A DNA stretch of 17,080 nucleotides from Acidaminococcales bacterium (lineage in GTDB: Bacteria; Bacillota; Negativicutes; Acidaminococcales; JAISLQ01). The notes under the pieces are model-generated. The model was not told where the DNA came from, searched no databases, and saw only the letters and a program-made list of their open reading frames with translations. The translations under genes and the position numbers were made by a program. The stretch lies in the NCBI GenBank assembly GCA_031275255.1, contig JAISPA010000020.1:1-17080 (forward strand), written 5' to 3'. Numbering within the stretch: the first letter of the stretch is position 1; every line of letters starts with the position of its first letter. Positions 1 through 8,002 of the stretch are shown in pieces.

Positions 1-742
1 CCATAAGCCTGTCATCGTAGCGGTCAAGATTTTCGCGGCGGCAAATTGCGTCGGTCATATAGTTCGGCGTACAGGCGCGTATAAGTTCCTCGCATCCAAA
101 CAGCAAAACTGCGGCAAGGTTATATCCGGCCTTGCCGAATTCGGGGTCGTTTTGATAAATTCCCGCGCTTTTAAGGATTTAGCCGTCGCTCATCTTTCCC
201 CACTGATGGTCTTTTTGATGGTTAACGGCAAGCTGACGCACACACGGCATTAGTCGGCCGAACTCGAAATCGCTTTCTTTGGCATAGGGGAATATCTTTC
301 GCTCGGTGTACTCGGCGGTTTTGCGTTGGTGAATCTGCGCGACCATAGACGAATTGCGCGTGATATCCATATCGCCGTCAGCGTTGCGGTCGTATATACG
401 CCCACCGAACATAACGACCTGCGAATCCGGAGGCACATAGCACCACAGCACGATTTTACCCTTTATCTCTGCTTCTTCAAGTGCAATAAACAGCGTTGGC
501 GCGAACCTTTGCGGATTGTTAAGCGAATTTGCAAAGTCTTGCTTAATCTGCTTGACAACATCCAGCGTGACCCCGGTAACTTCTCCGTTGTCCTCCACGC
601 CGAGCAGGATATATCCGCCGTAACGGTTCGAGAATGAGCAGACCGTTTCATAGACGGCATTCGTGAGTTTGTCCGTGCAACGCTTGAACTCTACCGTTAA
701 GCCTTCGCCGCCGCGGATTAGTTGTAATAATTTTGTGTTCAT
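1..742 (-). pseudogene. AlbA_2 (Schlafen-type) domain protein, broken by an in-frame TAA and cut by the left edge
   Basis: The frame opens with ATG at 742-740 (MNTKLLQLIRGGEG) and carries a typical AlbA_2 domain over about residues 12-120: EFK near residue 19, FSNRYGGYILLGVEDNGEV, and a GGRIYDR segment. This family is usually annotated as an ATP-binding or putative transcriptional regulator, and it is often found beside restriction systems; its biochemical role is unclear. The frame stops at TAA (181-179) after ...GKMSDG. The same frame then stays open to the window edge and reads ILKSAGIYQNDPEFGKAGYN, which is what I would expect to follow MSD in this family. The stop therefore looks like a nonsense change inside a longer gene (family members are commonly over 450 residues) rather than a natural end. 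Only 2 bases separate it from res, so it is the fourth gene of the restriction operon. A truncated but functional 187-residue protein cannot be excluded. Confidence 0.72.
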
Positions 743-744
743 AA

Positions 745-3324
745 TTACAACCCCTTTACGATTTCCAGAAGGTTATCAAACCGCACCGCGCTATCCCATT
801 TCAGGTCTTTATCGCGGAACACCATATAATAACGGTAGTTGGGCCCGGCAAGGTTCGCCCATTCGCGCCCGATACGGCATTTGCGTTCCGATTCGGAGTT
901 TTCCAAGTGGTCGCCTTTCGTTTCTATGAGCAGCAACCGTCCGCTTCCGGTCATAACGATAATGTCAGGATACGCGTGTTCAAAACCGTTGATGCAAAAG
1001 CCTGTCTTTGACGGGTTTCTGTGCCACCAACGTATATTTTGCAAGTTGGCAACCGCCCAGGCTACGTCCTTTTCAAGTCCGTTCATATCTTCCTCCGCCG
1101 TGTACAGCGAGTTCGGAATGGCCTGCGTGAAACGAAGCGGCGAGATTGTTTTGGGAAACGCATATCGCGGCTCTGCGGTAATTCTGCCTTGTTCGCGCCA
1201 CAGCTTAAACTTGCTCTCTCGGTGGGCAAGAAGCAACTCAGTTATCTTACGGCGGATTTTCTCCGCATACTTGTATGGCGACTGCTGTAAATCGTTCAGG
1301 TGCCCCGCCGCAAGCGTTTCGGCCACGCTGTCAACGTAGCCGGAAATACCAGTAAGCGAGTTGTTCTTGTCAAGGTATCGGCGGATTATTGCCTTGCACT
1401 CGGCGATGCGTTTCTCTGTCGGCAGAGAGTTGAACCAGCCGCGGAAGAAATCGTTATCCGTGCCGGACAGCTTCCACGCCTTGGGCGCGGCTCCGCTAAC
1501 GTCCACACGGGCAATCTCCGCGTCAACCGAAAGAAAGTCAATTGCTGCGTCCTTGTTTTTCAGCGTGAAGCCCGCCGATAAATCTTCTTCCGTCAGGAGT
1601 TTCGTTGTGTCGTCCGTGAGTATGGGAATGTCAAGCGGTATGACAAAATGCGGCAGACGCAGGTTGTCAGCGTCTCCCGCAAACTCAGCGGCAATATGGA
1701 ACTCATTCATTTTCTCTCGAACCTCTGCGGCGACTGCGCTGACGCTTTCCTGCGCCGCTGCAAAATCGTCATACGCCTTGGCGGTTTGCTCGGCTTGCGA
1801 CAGTAAATCCGGCTGTGCGGACGGCGTAACCTCTTCGGTGTTTGCGCGTTCGGCAATATGGGCGACGATTGCCGCAATGTCCGTAGGTTCGTCCTGTCCG
1901 GGCAATTCTTCTGTGCCCTGTGCCGTCTGCTGAACAGGCGGCGGTGTTTGCGCGTTCGGAATGGTCGGTTGCGCTTGCGCAACGCGATAATCTTTGCCTG
2001 AAAACCCCGCGCTTTGCAGACCCGCAACGACGCGTTCAAGCGTTTCGTGGAAACTCGCGCTTGAAGTCAGGCAATAGCTGATGTTCAGCGTATCGCTTCT
2101 GCTCTTGGTCGTATTCGGCAAGCGGAGGACGCGCCCCAATATCTGCTCCACGTCCACAACCGACGAACGGTTGGCGACCGTCGCCAAAATATACGCAAAC
2201 GGACAGTCCCAGCCCTCTTTGAGCGCGTTAACCGTAATAATATAGCGTACAGGGCAATCCTCCGACAGCAAGTCCACGCCGCGCAGTTCATTCACATCGG
2301 CAGTCTTTATGGCGATGTGTGATTTCGGAATACCCGCATCCGTTAAGTCCTTTTTCAGTTTTTCAAAAGTCGTGTTGTCATCCTTCCCCTTTGGTTCTGC
2401 CTGGAACAGCGCAATCGGGCGGATATACCTGCCTGTGCGCTCTTTCTCGGCGGCGGCTTCCGCTTCGAGTTTACGGCGAACGTAAATCGCCTCGCCGATA
2501 ACCTCCGCTTTCGTCCGCATATTGTAGACGATGACAGGCAATTTTACCATGTTTTCGCGCTTCAACTGCATGGCGTCCACATACGAGATGATATTCGCGT
2601 CCTTTTTCGGCGTGGCGGTCAGTTCAAGCACGAACGATGGATTGAAGTTTTGCAGCATTTCTTTCGACAGTACGCTTACGGCGTGATGGCTTTCGTCCAC
2701 GATAACCACGGGGTTCAGCTTGCGGATTACGTTAATCAGCGCGGTTTCGTCCGTGTCCGCAAGGAGCAGTGATTTGTCGCCGAAATACTCCGCGAACGCC
2801 GCGAGACTGCCGTTCTCCTGATACGCCTTGCGCCCCTCTTTTTTACTTGTGCGGAAGCTGTCGTAGGACAGCACGAACACCGACAACTGCTGCGTTACGC
2901 TTGACGGCGAGAAGTTCTGGCCATTCAGCAGTTCCGATTTTGAGTAAACTGTGGTGTGGTAGCCGCGCCGCAGTTCTTCGCAATACGGATGTTCAGGATT
3001 TCTTAGGTTATTCAACGTCTGCTCCAAAATAGAATCGGACGGCACGAGCCATACAACCGCCTTAGTTTTTGTGTGCGGCAGACTGTCAAAAATCGGCGCG
3101 ACGGACGCGCAGGCGATAAACGTCTTGCCGCCGCCTGTCGGCGCTTTTACGCACACGTTCGGAACACCGCCGAGCGTGTCACGGTAATGTTCGCCGATAC
3201 CAAGAGGCACGTTTTTTGCCGCCCAAAACTCGCCGAACGCCTCATCCGCGCTCATAGCCGGCAAAAGCGCGAGATATTCGGTTAAGTCGGCGATTACCGT
3301 CTTTTGAAATTTCTTTAGCTCCAT
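745..3324 (-). CDS. res: Type III restriction enzyme, Res subunit (SF2 helicase plus PD-ExK nuclease)
   Basis: This is the ATP-dependent motor and nuclease of a type III system. It acts in a complex with Mod, moves on DNA and cuts near unmethylated sites. Numbered from the upstream TTG at 3330, Walker A is APTGGGKT (63-70), the DEAH-like box is DESHH (212-216), motif III is TAT (238-240) and motif VI is QILGRVLR (396-403). A proline- and glutamine-rich, probably flexible linker spans about 452-545. The C-terminal nuclease shows YPD (787-789) and ETK (803-805), the PD-ExK core. I place the start at ATG 3324-3322 because a GGGGG ribosome site (3336-3332) lies 7 bases before it. The TTG at 3330, which overlaps the mod stop by 4 bases, is only 1 base from that site. 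Length is about 859 residues, slightly short of typical Res. All key motifs are intact, so I expect an active protein. Confidence 0.93.
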   Translation of the reverse strand: MELKKFQKTVIADLTEYLALLPAMSADEAFGEFWAAKNVPLGIGEHYRDTLGGVPNVCVKAPTGGGKTFIACASVAPIFDSLPHTKTKAVVWLVPSDSILEQTLNNLRNPEHPYCEELRRGYHTTVYSKSELLNGQNFSPSSVTQQLSVFVLSYDSFRTSKKEGRKAYQENGSLAAFAEYFGDKSLLLADTDETALINVIRKLNPVVIVDESHHAVSVLSKEMLQNFNPSFVLELTATPKKDANIISYVDAMQLKRENMVKLPVIVYNMRTKAEVIGEAIYVRRKLEAEAAAEKERTGRYIRPIALFQAEPKGKDDNTTFEKLKKDLTDAGIPKSHIAIKTADVNELRGVDLLSEDCPVRYIITVNALKEGWDCPFAYILATVANRSSVVDVEQILGRVLRLPNTTKSRSDTLNISYCLTSSASFHETLERVVAGLQSAGFSGKDYRVAQAQPTIPNAQTPPPVQQTAQGTEELPGQDEPTDIAAIVAHIAERANTEEVTPSAQPDLLSQAEQTAKAYDDFAAAQESVSAVAAEVREKMNEFHIAAEFAGDADNLRLPHFVIPLDIPILTDDTTKLLTEEDLSAGFTLKNKDAAIDFLSVDAEIARVDVSGAAPKAWKLSGTDNDFFRGWFNSLPTEKRIAECKAIIRRYLDKNNSLTGISGYVDSVAETLAAGHLNDLQQSPYKYAEKIRRKITELLLAHRESKFKLWREQGRITAEPRYAFPKTISPLRFTQAIPNSLYTAEEDMNGLEKDVAWAVANLQNIRWWHRNPSKTGFCINGFEHAYPDIIVMTGSGRLLLIETKGDHLENSESERKCRIGREWANLAGPNYRYYMVFRDKDLKWDSAVRFDNLLEIVKGL

Positions 3325-3326
3325 TG

Positions 3327-4886
3327 TCAATCCCCCAATAGTTTCCGAATGTCACGCGGGATTTTCTTAAACTTGATACCCCACCGCTCCAAGTCCGCCG
3401 CCGCGAGCGCGCACATATCCGCATAAATCACATACCGCTCTGCCTTTTTGAGCCGCCGCAGGAAGTCCACGTCAAGCGTTGTGGTATCAAAGCGCTCGTA
3501 GTAGAACCAATACGCCGTGTGGAACGCTTCACCCAAATAATACGGTATGCCGCCTGGCGAGTACGCCGTTTTCGTTTCGGTGTACCAAATGTACTCGCGT
3601 ATTTTTTCCGCATCCAGGTTTTCGTTGAGGTTGCCGTCCTCCAACAGAAGCCGATCGCCGAGTTCGCAGAACGCAAACCCGCCGCCCGTACCGGGCGTAT
3701 CGCCGTAACCGTCAATGACGCGCCTGACCCGCTCGGCGGTGATGCTTTCGGCGTAACCTTCCATTTCGATAAGGATAAAGCGCCGGTTGCCGCCGTCGCG
3801 CTTATTCATGTTCAGCACGGCATGGGCAGTCGTACCGCTGCCGGCAAAGCTGTCAAGAACGATGTCGCCAACTTGTACGTTGGCAATAGTTAAAATTCTT
3901 TGCAACAGTCGAGCAGGTTTAGGTCCATTGAAAGACCCGTTATCAAGCATTTCTTTTACTTCTTTTGCCCCCTCTTGGCTGTGCCCAACATCTTTGTAGA
4001 AGAATATTGACTGCACCGCCATGCCGTCAAATTTCAGTTCTGATAAGAACCTCTTAATTTGCGGAACACTGTTGCCGTCAGATCCGAAATATATACGATT
4101 GTCAGCGAGTCTCTCGAAAAACGCGTTTTTCGAGAGCCTCCAACATCTTGATGTTGGAGGCTCAATTACACGCCCCGACGGGGCGGTAATTGGATAGTCG
4201 CACTCCGCATTATAAGTTTTTACTGACATATCGCTTGGTTTCCAAACACCTCTTGGGTCGTTATCGGGGTTTGAGTATCTCGCGTTTGCTTCTTCTGTGC
4301 GAGGCAATCTGCCAATCGTAAAGCAGTCTTTATTTTTGACATACATCACCACATAGTCGTGACTTGCCGAAACAAACTTTGCGTCATTCTTCGGCGAGTA
4401 TGCTCGTTCCCAGACAAATTGAGATACAAAATTTCTCGCGCCAAATATCTCGTCACAGACAAACCGCAGACTCGCTTGTTCGTTATCATCAATGCTGATA
4501 AAAATCGCCCCGTCGTCGGCCAGCAGCCGCGAGAGCAGCCGCAGGCGCGGGTACATCATACACAGCCACTTGTCGTGCCGCGACAAGTCCTCGCCCTCTT
4601 TGCCCACAACGTCACCGAGCCATTTGCGGATTTTCGGATCGTTCACATTGTCGTTGTACACCCAACCCTCGTTGCCTGTGTTGTACGGCGGGTCGATGTA
4701 TATGCACTTGACGCGCCCCTCGTACTGCGGCAACAACGATTTCAGCGCGTCGAGGTTGTCGCCGTGAATAATCACATTGCCCGTGTCTGGCTCGCCGTAG
4801 GCGTACTGCGGCTCCAACACGCGGTACGGCACAGCCTGGTGGTGGTTTATAACTTTGTCCTTGCCGAGCCAGTTGAGTACGGGCAT
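3327..4886 (-). CDS. mod: Type III DNA adenine methyltransferase, Mod subunit
   Basis: Mod recognises the target site for the whole type III system and methylates adenine N6 using S-adenosylmethionine. The order is that of a beta-class enzyme: catalytic DPPY at 65-68 (context CIYIDPPYNTGNEGWVYND), then the target recognition region, then the cofactor motif DSFAGSGTT at 345-353. The recognition region keeps family-conserved stretches: PSGRVIEPP (237-244), CWRLS (248-252), DNRIYFG (262-268) and KRFLSE (278-283). Length is 519 residues, on the short side for Mod. An upstream GGAG lies 9 bases before the ATG. The stop lies next to the res start. Base composition is mosaic: sampled blocks between about 3,900 and 4,440 are 37-50% GC, whereas blocks just outside are 63-67%. 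Three large palindromes lie in 4107-4192. Both suggest that the recognition region has a separate history from the catalytic parts. Confidence 0.94.
   Translation of the reverse strand: MPVLNWLGKDKVINHHQAVPYRVLEPQYAYGEPDTGNVIIHGDNLDALKSLLPQYEGRVKCIYIDPPYNTGNEGWVYNDNVNDPKIRKWLGDVVGKEGEDLSRHDKWLCMMYPRLRLLSRLLADDGAIFISIDDNEQASLRFVCDEIFGARNFVSQFVWERAYSPKNDAKFVSASHDYVVMYVKNKDCFTIGRLPRTEEANARYSNPDNDPRGVWKPSDMSVKTYNAECDYPITAPSGRVIEPPTSRCWRLSKNAFFERLADNRIYFGSDGNSVPQIKRFLSELKFDGMAVQSIFFYKDVGHSQEGAKEVKEMLDNGSFNGPKPARLLQRILTIANVQVGDIVLDSFAGSGTTAHAVLNMNKRDGGNRRFILIEMEGYAESITAERVRRVIDGYGDTPGTGGGFAFCELGDRLLLEDGNLNENLDAEKIREYIWYTETKTAYSPGGIPYYLGEAFHTAYWFYYERFDTTTLDVDFLRRLKKAERYVIYADMCALAAADLERWGIKFKKIPRDIRKLLGD
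4107..4140. repeat. Palindrome A inside mod
   Basis: Positions 4111-4136 form a perfect 26-base palindrome with no loop; the half arm is CTCTCGAAAAACG. With one mismatch (4110/4137) it extends to 34 bases, 4107-4140. It lies wholly inside the mod coding sequence and encodes roughly residues 250-260 (RLSKNAFFERL). It shares its right end with the next palindrome. Confidence 0.9.
4134..4163. repeat. Palindrome B inside mod
   Basis: Two perfect 14-base arms (4134-4147 and 4150-4163; left arm GAGCCTCCAACATC) flank a 2-base TT centre. On the coding strand it covers exactly ten codons, residues 242-251 (EPPTSRCWRL), running from a GAG codon to its complement CTC. It overlaps palindrome A by 7 bases and palindrome C by 1 base. 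Confidence 0.9.
4163..4192. repeat. Palindrome C inside mod
   Basis: Arms CAATTAC (4163-4169) and GTAATTG (4186-4192) enclose CGCCCCG-A-CGGGGCG (4171-4185). The result is a 14-pair stem with a single bulged base (4170) and a 1-base centre. It encodes about residues 232-242 (PITAPSGRVIE), a conserved stretch of Mod proteins. Confidence 0.88.
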
Positions 4887-4889
4887 AAG

Positions 4890-5087
4890 CTATTGCTCCT
4901 TGTCGGTTTTTACTTGTTTCGCGGCTTTTGTCCGTCCGTCGAGAGGTTTGGGCGTTCCCTTCGGGATAATCCAATCTCTGCCCAATCGTGTTGCGCCATT
5001 GATTTTCCCGCTGCCACAGAGAGCTTGCACTTGACGGATTTTTATACCCCATAATTCTCCGATTTCTTTTGTTGTCATCCAATCCAT
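4890..5087 (-). CDS. Small helix-turn-helix protein, first gene of the type III restriction operon
   Basis: A 65-residue protein with a MerR/excisionase-like DNA-binding fold: TTKEIGELWGIKIRQVQALC (residues 5-24) forms the helix-turn-helix, and INGATRLGRDWIIPKG forms the wing. A charged tail follows (KPLDGRTKAAKQVKTDKEQ). I choose ATG 5087-5085 because GAGG (5098-5095) lies 7 bases before it; the upstream ATG at 5093 is only 1 base from that GAGG. The stop is 3 bases before mod, so the two are co-transcribed and probably translationally coupled. Proteins of this type are common as the leading gene of type III restriction loci. A role as a controller of the operon promoter is plausible by position but is inference. 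Recombination directionality factor is an alternative, although no integrase is in view. Confidence 0.82.
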   Translation of the reverse strand: MDWMTTKEIGELWGIKIRQVQALCGSGKINGATRLGRDWIIPKGTPKPLDGRTKAAKQVKTDKEQ

Positions 5088-5138
5088 ACGCATACCTCGC
5101 CCGCAGCAAATATCACTTTAGAACATGCCAATAATTTC

Positions 5139-5167
5139 ACTATACTACGTTATGACGCATTATGCAA
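5139..5167 (-). promoter_or_regulatory. Promoter of the restriction-modification operon
   Basis: Read on the minus strand: TTGCAT (5167-5162), a 17-base spacer, then TATAGT (5144-5139). The start site would fall about 45 bases before the helix-turn-helix gene. A direct repeat TTATG (5150-5154 and 5160-5164 on the plus strand, 10-base period) lies in the spacer and -35 area and could be an operator. Confidence 0.65.
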
Positions 5168-5242
5168 GGGAAACTTGTTCATTCACAAAAAGTTGAAAAT
5201 TGCAAGTTAAATTGCCCGGCGAGGCAAGATAGGCGCGGACGA

Positions 5243-5271
5243 TTGTAAAATCGCCGCCGGTATGATATTAT
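5243..5271 (+). promoter_or_regulatory. Promoter of pyrR-udp-deoB
   Basis: TTGTAA (5243-5248), a 17-base spacer and TATTAT (5266-5271), with an extended -10 TGA (5263-5265). The start site would be near 5278, leaving a leader of about 70 bases before pyrR. The leader begins with a weak AGGG/CCCT hairpin (5284-5298). I see no PyrR-type antiterminator or terminator in it. Confidence 0.65.
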
Positions 5272-5300
5272 GCACATAGATAAAGGGGATAACGCCCTGA

Positions 5301-5909
<609 letters not shown>

Positions 5910-5926
5910 CCGGAGGGAAATCGCCC

Positions 5927-6712
5927 ATGCCCAATTATGCGCAGGAAGACGAGGTTTTATATCATACCGGTTTGAGCAGGCGGATGCTGGAAAACGCGCG
6001 CTGCGTCCTTTTACCCGGTGACCCGGGGCGGGTGGAGAGCATTGCCGGCGTCTTTGTCCGGCCGCGCTTTTTGACTGCGCGGCGCGAATACACCAGCTGG
6101 CTGGCCTATTGCCGGAACAAGCCGCTGCTGGTCTGTTCAACCGGCATGGGCGGCCCTTCGGTCACCATCTGCGTGGAAGAGCTGGCGCGGCTTGGCGTTA
6201 AAAATTTTATCCGGGTAGGCACTTCCGGTTCCATACAACAAAGAGTAAAATTGGGCGACGTAGTCATAAACAACGCCGCGGTCAGGCTTGACGGCGCGTC
6301 AGGGCATTACGCGCCTTATGAATTTCCCGCCGCCGCGGATTTTGAGCTTACCGGCGCTCTTGTGAAAAGCGCGCGCCGCGCGGCGGTTCCCTGTCACGTC
6401 GGCATAGCGGTTTCATCGGATACTTTTTGGCCGGGACAGGAACGTTATGACAGCTTTACCGGCTATGTTCTGCCAAGTCTGAGGGGCTCGCTGGCCGTAT
6501 GGAGGCAGTTGGGCGCGCTCAACTGCGAAATGGAAACGGCCGCGCTTTTTGTTTCGGTTCAGGCTTTGGGTCTTTCCGCGGCCTGCATCTGCGGCATTGT
6601 CGCCGCGCGGGCGGATTCGGAGGCCGTCGCCGGCCGGGATGTTTATGAATTGGCCCTGCGGCGTGTATACGCCGTCCTCCGGGAGTTTTTCGCGGATACG
6701 GAGGCGCTGTGA
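5927..6712 (+). CDS. udp: Uridine phosphorylase
   Basis: Catalyses uridine + phosphate to uracil + ribose-1-phosphate in the cytoplasm. The 261-residue protein shows the nucleoside phosphorylase family marks in order: LPGDPGRVE (phosphate site), STGMGGPSVTI, RVGTSGSIQ, then SSDTFWPGQERYD, whose GQER carries the Gln and Arg that bind the uracil ring in uridine phosphorylases, and EMETAALF (ribose-binding Glu and Met). The GQER pocket argues for uridine rather than purine nucleosides. From memory it resembles the enterobacterial Udp closely through the VRLDGAS...PGQERYD stretch. A GGAGG site precedes the ATG. Its stop TGA overlaps the deoB GTG start, which implies translational coupling. Uracil released here can be taken by PyrR, and ribose-1-phosphate by DeoB. 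Confidence 0.92.
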   Translation: MPNYAQEDEVLYHTGLSRRMLENARCVLLPGDPGRVESIAGVFVRPRFLTARREYTSWLAYCRNKPLLVCSTGMGGPSVTICVEELARLGVKNFIRVGTSGSIQQRVKLGDVVINNAAVRLDGASGHYAPYEFPAAADFELTGALVKSARRAAVPCHVGIAVSSDTFWPGQERYDSFTGYVLPSLRGSLAVWRQLGALNCEMETAALFVSVQALGLSAACICGIVAARADSEAVAGRDVYELALRRVYAVLREFFADTEAL

Positions 6713-7902
6713 AAAGGGCGGCCGTTCTTTTGCTTGATTCTTTCGGCATAGGCGGCGCGCCGGACGCCGGGGCTTTCGGCGACGCCGGCGCCGATACTTT
6801 CGGGCATATTTATGAATACAGGCAAAAAATGAACAAACCGCTTGCGCTGCCTAATCTCTACCGGCTGGGCCTTTTGCGGGCGGCCGGACTGAGCCGGGGG
6901 CAGCCGTTTGCTTGTGCGGACTCTTTCCCCGTACAAGCGGCATACGGGTATGCCAGTCCGGTCAGCCGGGGCAAGGATTCCCTGAGCGGCCATTGGGAAA
7001 TCGCCGGCGTGCCGGTAACCTTTGAATGGGGCTATTTTTCGGCGGAGGGCAACTGTTTCCCGCCGGAACTTCTGGAATCGCTCATAAAAACGTGTGCCCT
7101 GCCCGGGATACTGAACGGCCGGCGCGCCTCCGGCACGGAAATATTGGAAAAACTGGGGGAAGAACATATAAGGGGCGGCCGACCGATTGTCTATACCTCG
7201 GCGGACAGTGTTTTGCAAATCGCCGCGCACGAGGAAACCTTCGGGTTGGAGCGGCTCTATTCCGTTTGCGCGGCCGCTTTTTGCCTGACGCGAAAATATA
7301 ACGTCGCGCGGGTCATCGCGCGGCCTTTTGCCGGGAATAAAGCCGGCGCTTTTGTCCGCACCGGCAACCGCCGCGATTACGCTGCGGCCGCTCCGGGAGA
7401 AACATTGCTTGATCGCGCCCTGGCAAGGCAAAGGGAGGTAACGGCCGTCGGCAAAACCTATGATATCTTCGCGCAAAGGGGAATAAGCCGCTATGAAAAA
7501 GGCGGCTGCTTAACCGAACTTTTTGACAAAACGCTTAAAGCCTTGCCGGATTTGCCTGACGGCGGCCTGCTTTTTGCCAATTTCGTTGATTTCGACTCGC
7601 GCTACGGGCATCGGCGGGACGCGGACGGCTACGCGCGGGCGCTCGAATATTTTGACCGCCGCCTGCCGGAAATTTTCACTCTCCTCGCCGCCGAAGACCT
7701 TCTGGTGATAACCGCCGACCACGGCTGTGATCCTGCCTGGGGCGGCAGCGACCATACCCGTGAGAACATACCGGCCTTGTTTTTCGGGCGGCTGCTGCCG
7801 CCGGGCTGTATCGGACACCGGCGGAGCTTTGCCGATATCGGGCAGACAATAGCCGGCCATTTGTCGCTCGGACCTTTGCAAAACGGGATAAAATGTTTCT
7901 GA
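6709..7902 (+). CDS. deoB: Phosphopentomutase
   Basis: Interconverts ribose-1-phosphate and ribose-5-phosphate (and the deoxy forms), linking nucleoside breakdown to PRPP and the pentose pathway. It belongs to the alkaline-phosphatase-like metalloenzymes. Visible marks: LLLDSFGIGGAPDAG (8-21), GKDSLSGHWEIAGVPV (88-103), FVDFDSRYGHRRD, TADHGCDPAW and GSDHTRENIPAL, which supply the two-metal ligands. Length is 397 residues, normal for the family. From memory, the long GHWEIAGVPV...EWGYFS and VDFDS..GHRRD segments are closer to the proteobacterial form than to the Bacillus form. The usual GKDT is GKDS here, so the residue expected to carry the phosphate would be Ser91 rather than Thr. The GTG start overlaps the udp stop, with GGAGG at 6700-6704. 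Confidence 0.94.
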   Translation: MKRAAVLLLDSFGIGGAPDAGAFGDAGADTFGHIYEYRQKMNKPLALPNLYRLGLLRAAGLSRGQPFACADSFPVQAAYGYASPVSRGKDSLSGHWEIAGVPVTFEWGYFSAEGNCFPPELLESLIKTCALPGILNGRRASGTEILEKLGEEHIRGGRPIVYTSADSVLQIAAHEETFGLERLYSVCAAAFCLTRKYNVARVIARPFAGNKAGAFVRTGNRRDYAAAAPGETLLDRALARQREVTAVGKTYDIFAQRGISRYEKGGCLTELFDKTLKALPDLPDGGLLFANFVDFDSRYGHRRDADGYARALEYFDRRLPEIFTLLAAEDLLVITADHGCDPAWGGSDHTRENIPALFFGRLLPPGCIGHRRSFADIGQTIAGHLSLGPLQNGIKCF

Positions 7903-7955
7903 CAAATATTTCACTATTTTCCCCGCCGGGAACATTTTATTTCAGGTGTTAACTA

Positions 7956-7964
7956 TGATATAAT
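7956..7964 (+). promoter_or_regulatory. Extended -10 promoter of cstA
   Basis: TGATATAAT: a perfect TATAAT (7959-7964) with TGN directly upstream. The -35 position (about 7936-7941, TTTATT) is poor, as is common for extended -10 promoters. It sits 39 bases before the cstA ATG. I see no clear terminator between the deoB stop (7902) and this site, so read-through from deoB is possible. Confidence 0.55.
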
Positions 7965-8002
7965 GACCGTAAGACAATATACTTTTTGAAGGGGCATACA
8001 AA

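Noticed and set aside
1361..1933. Plus-strand open frame of 190 codons inside res
   Set aside because: Serine- and alanine-rich shadow opposite the linker and C-terminal part of Res.
4107..4192. Palindromes in mod as an inserted mobile or REP-like element
   Set aside because: The encoded residues are what Mod proteins normally have at this place, and there is no target duplication or frame change, so it is not an insertion.
6643..7476. Minus-strand open frame of 277 codons over deoB
   Set aside because: Shadow of deoB; no recognisable domain.
7903..7955. Terminator between deoB and cstA
   Set aside because: The CCCGCCGGG at 7922-7930 is too short to form a useful stem and has no following T run.
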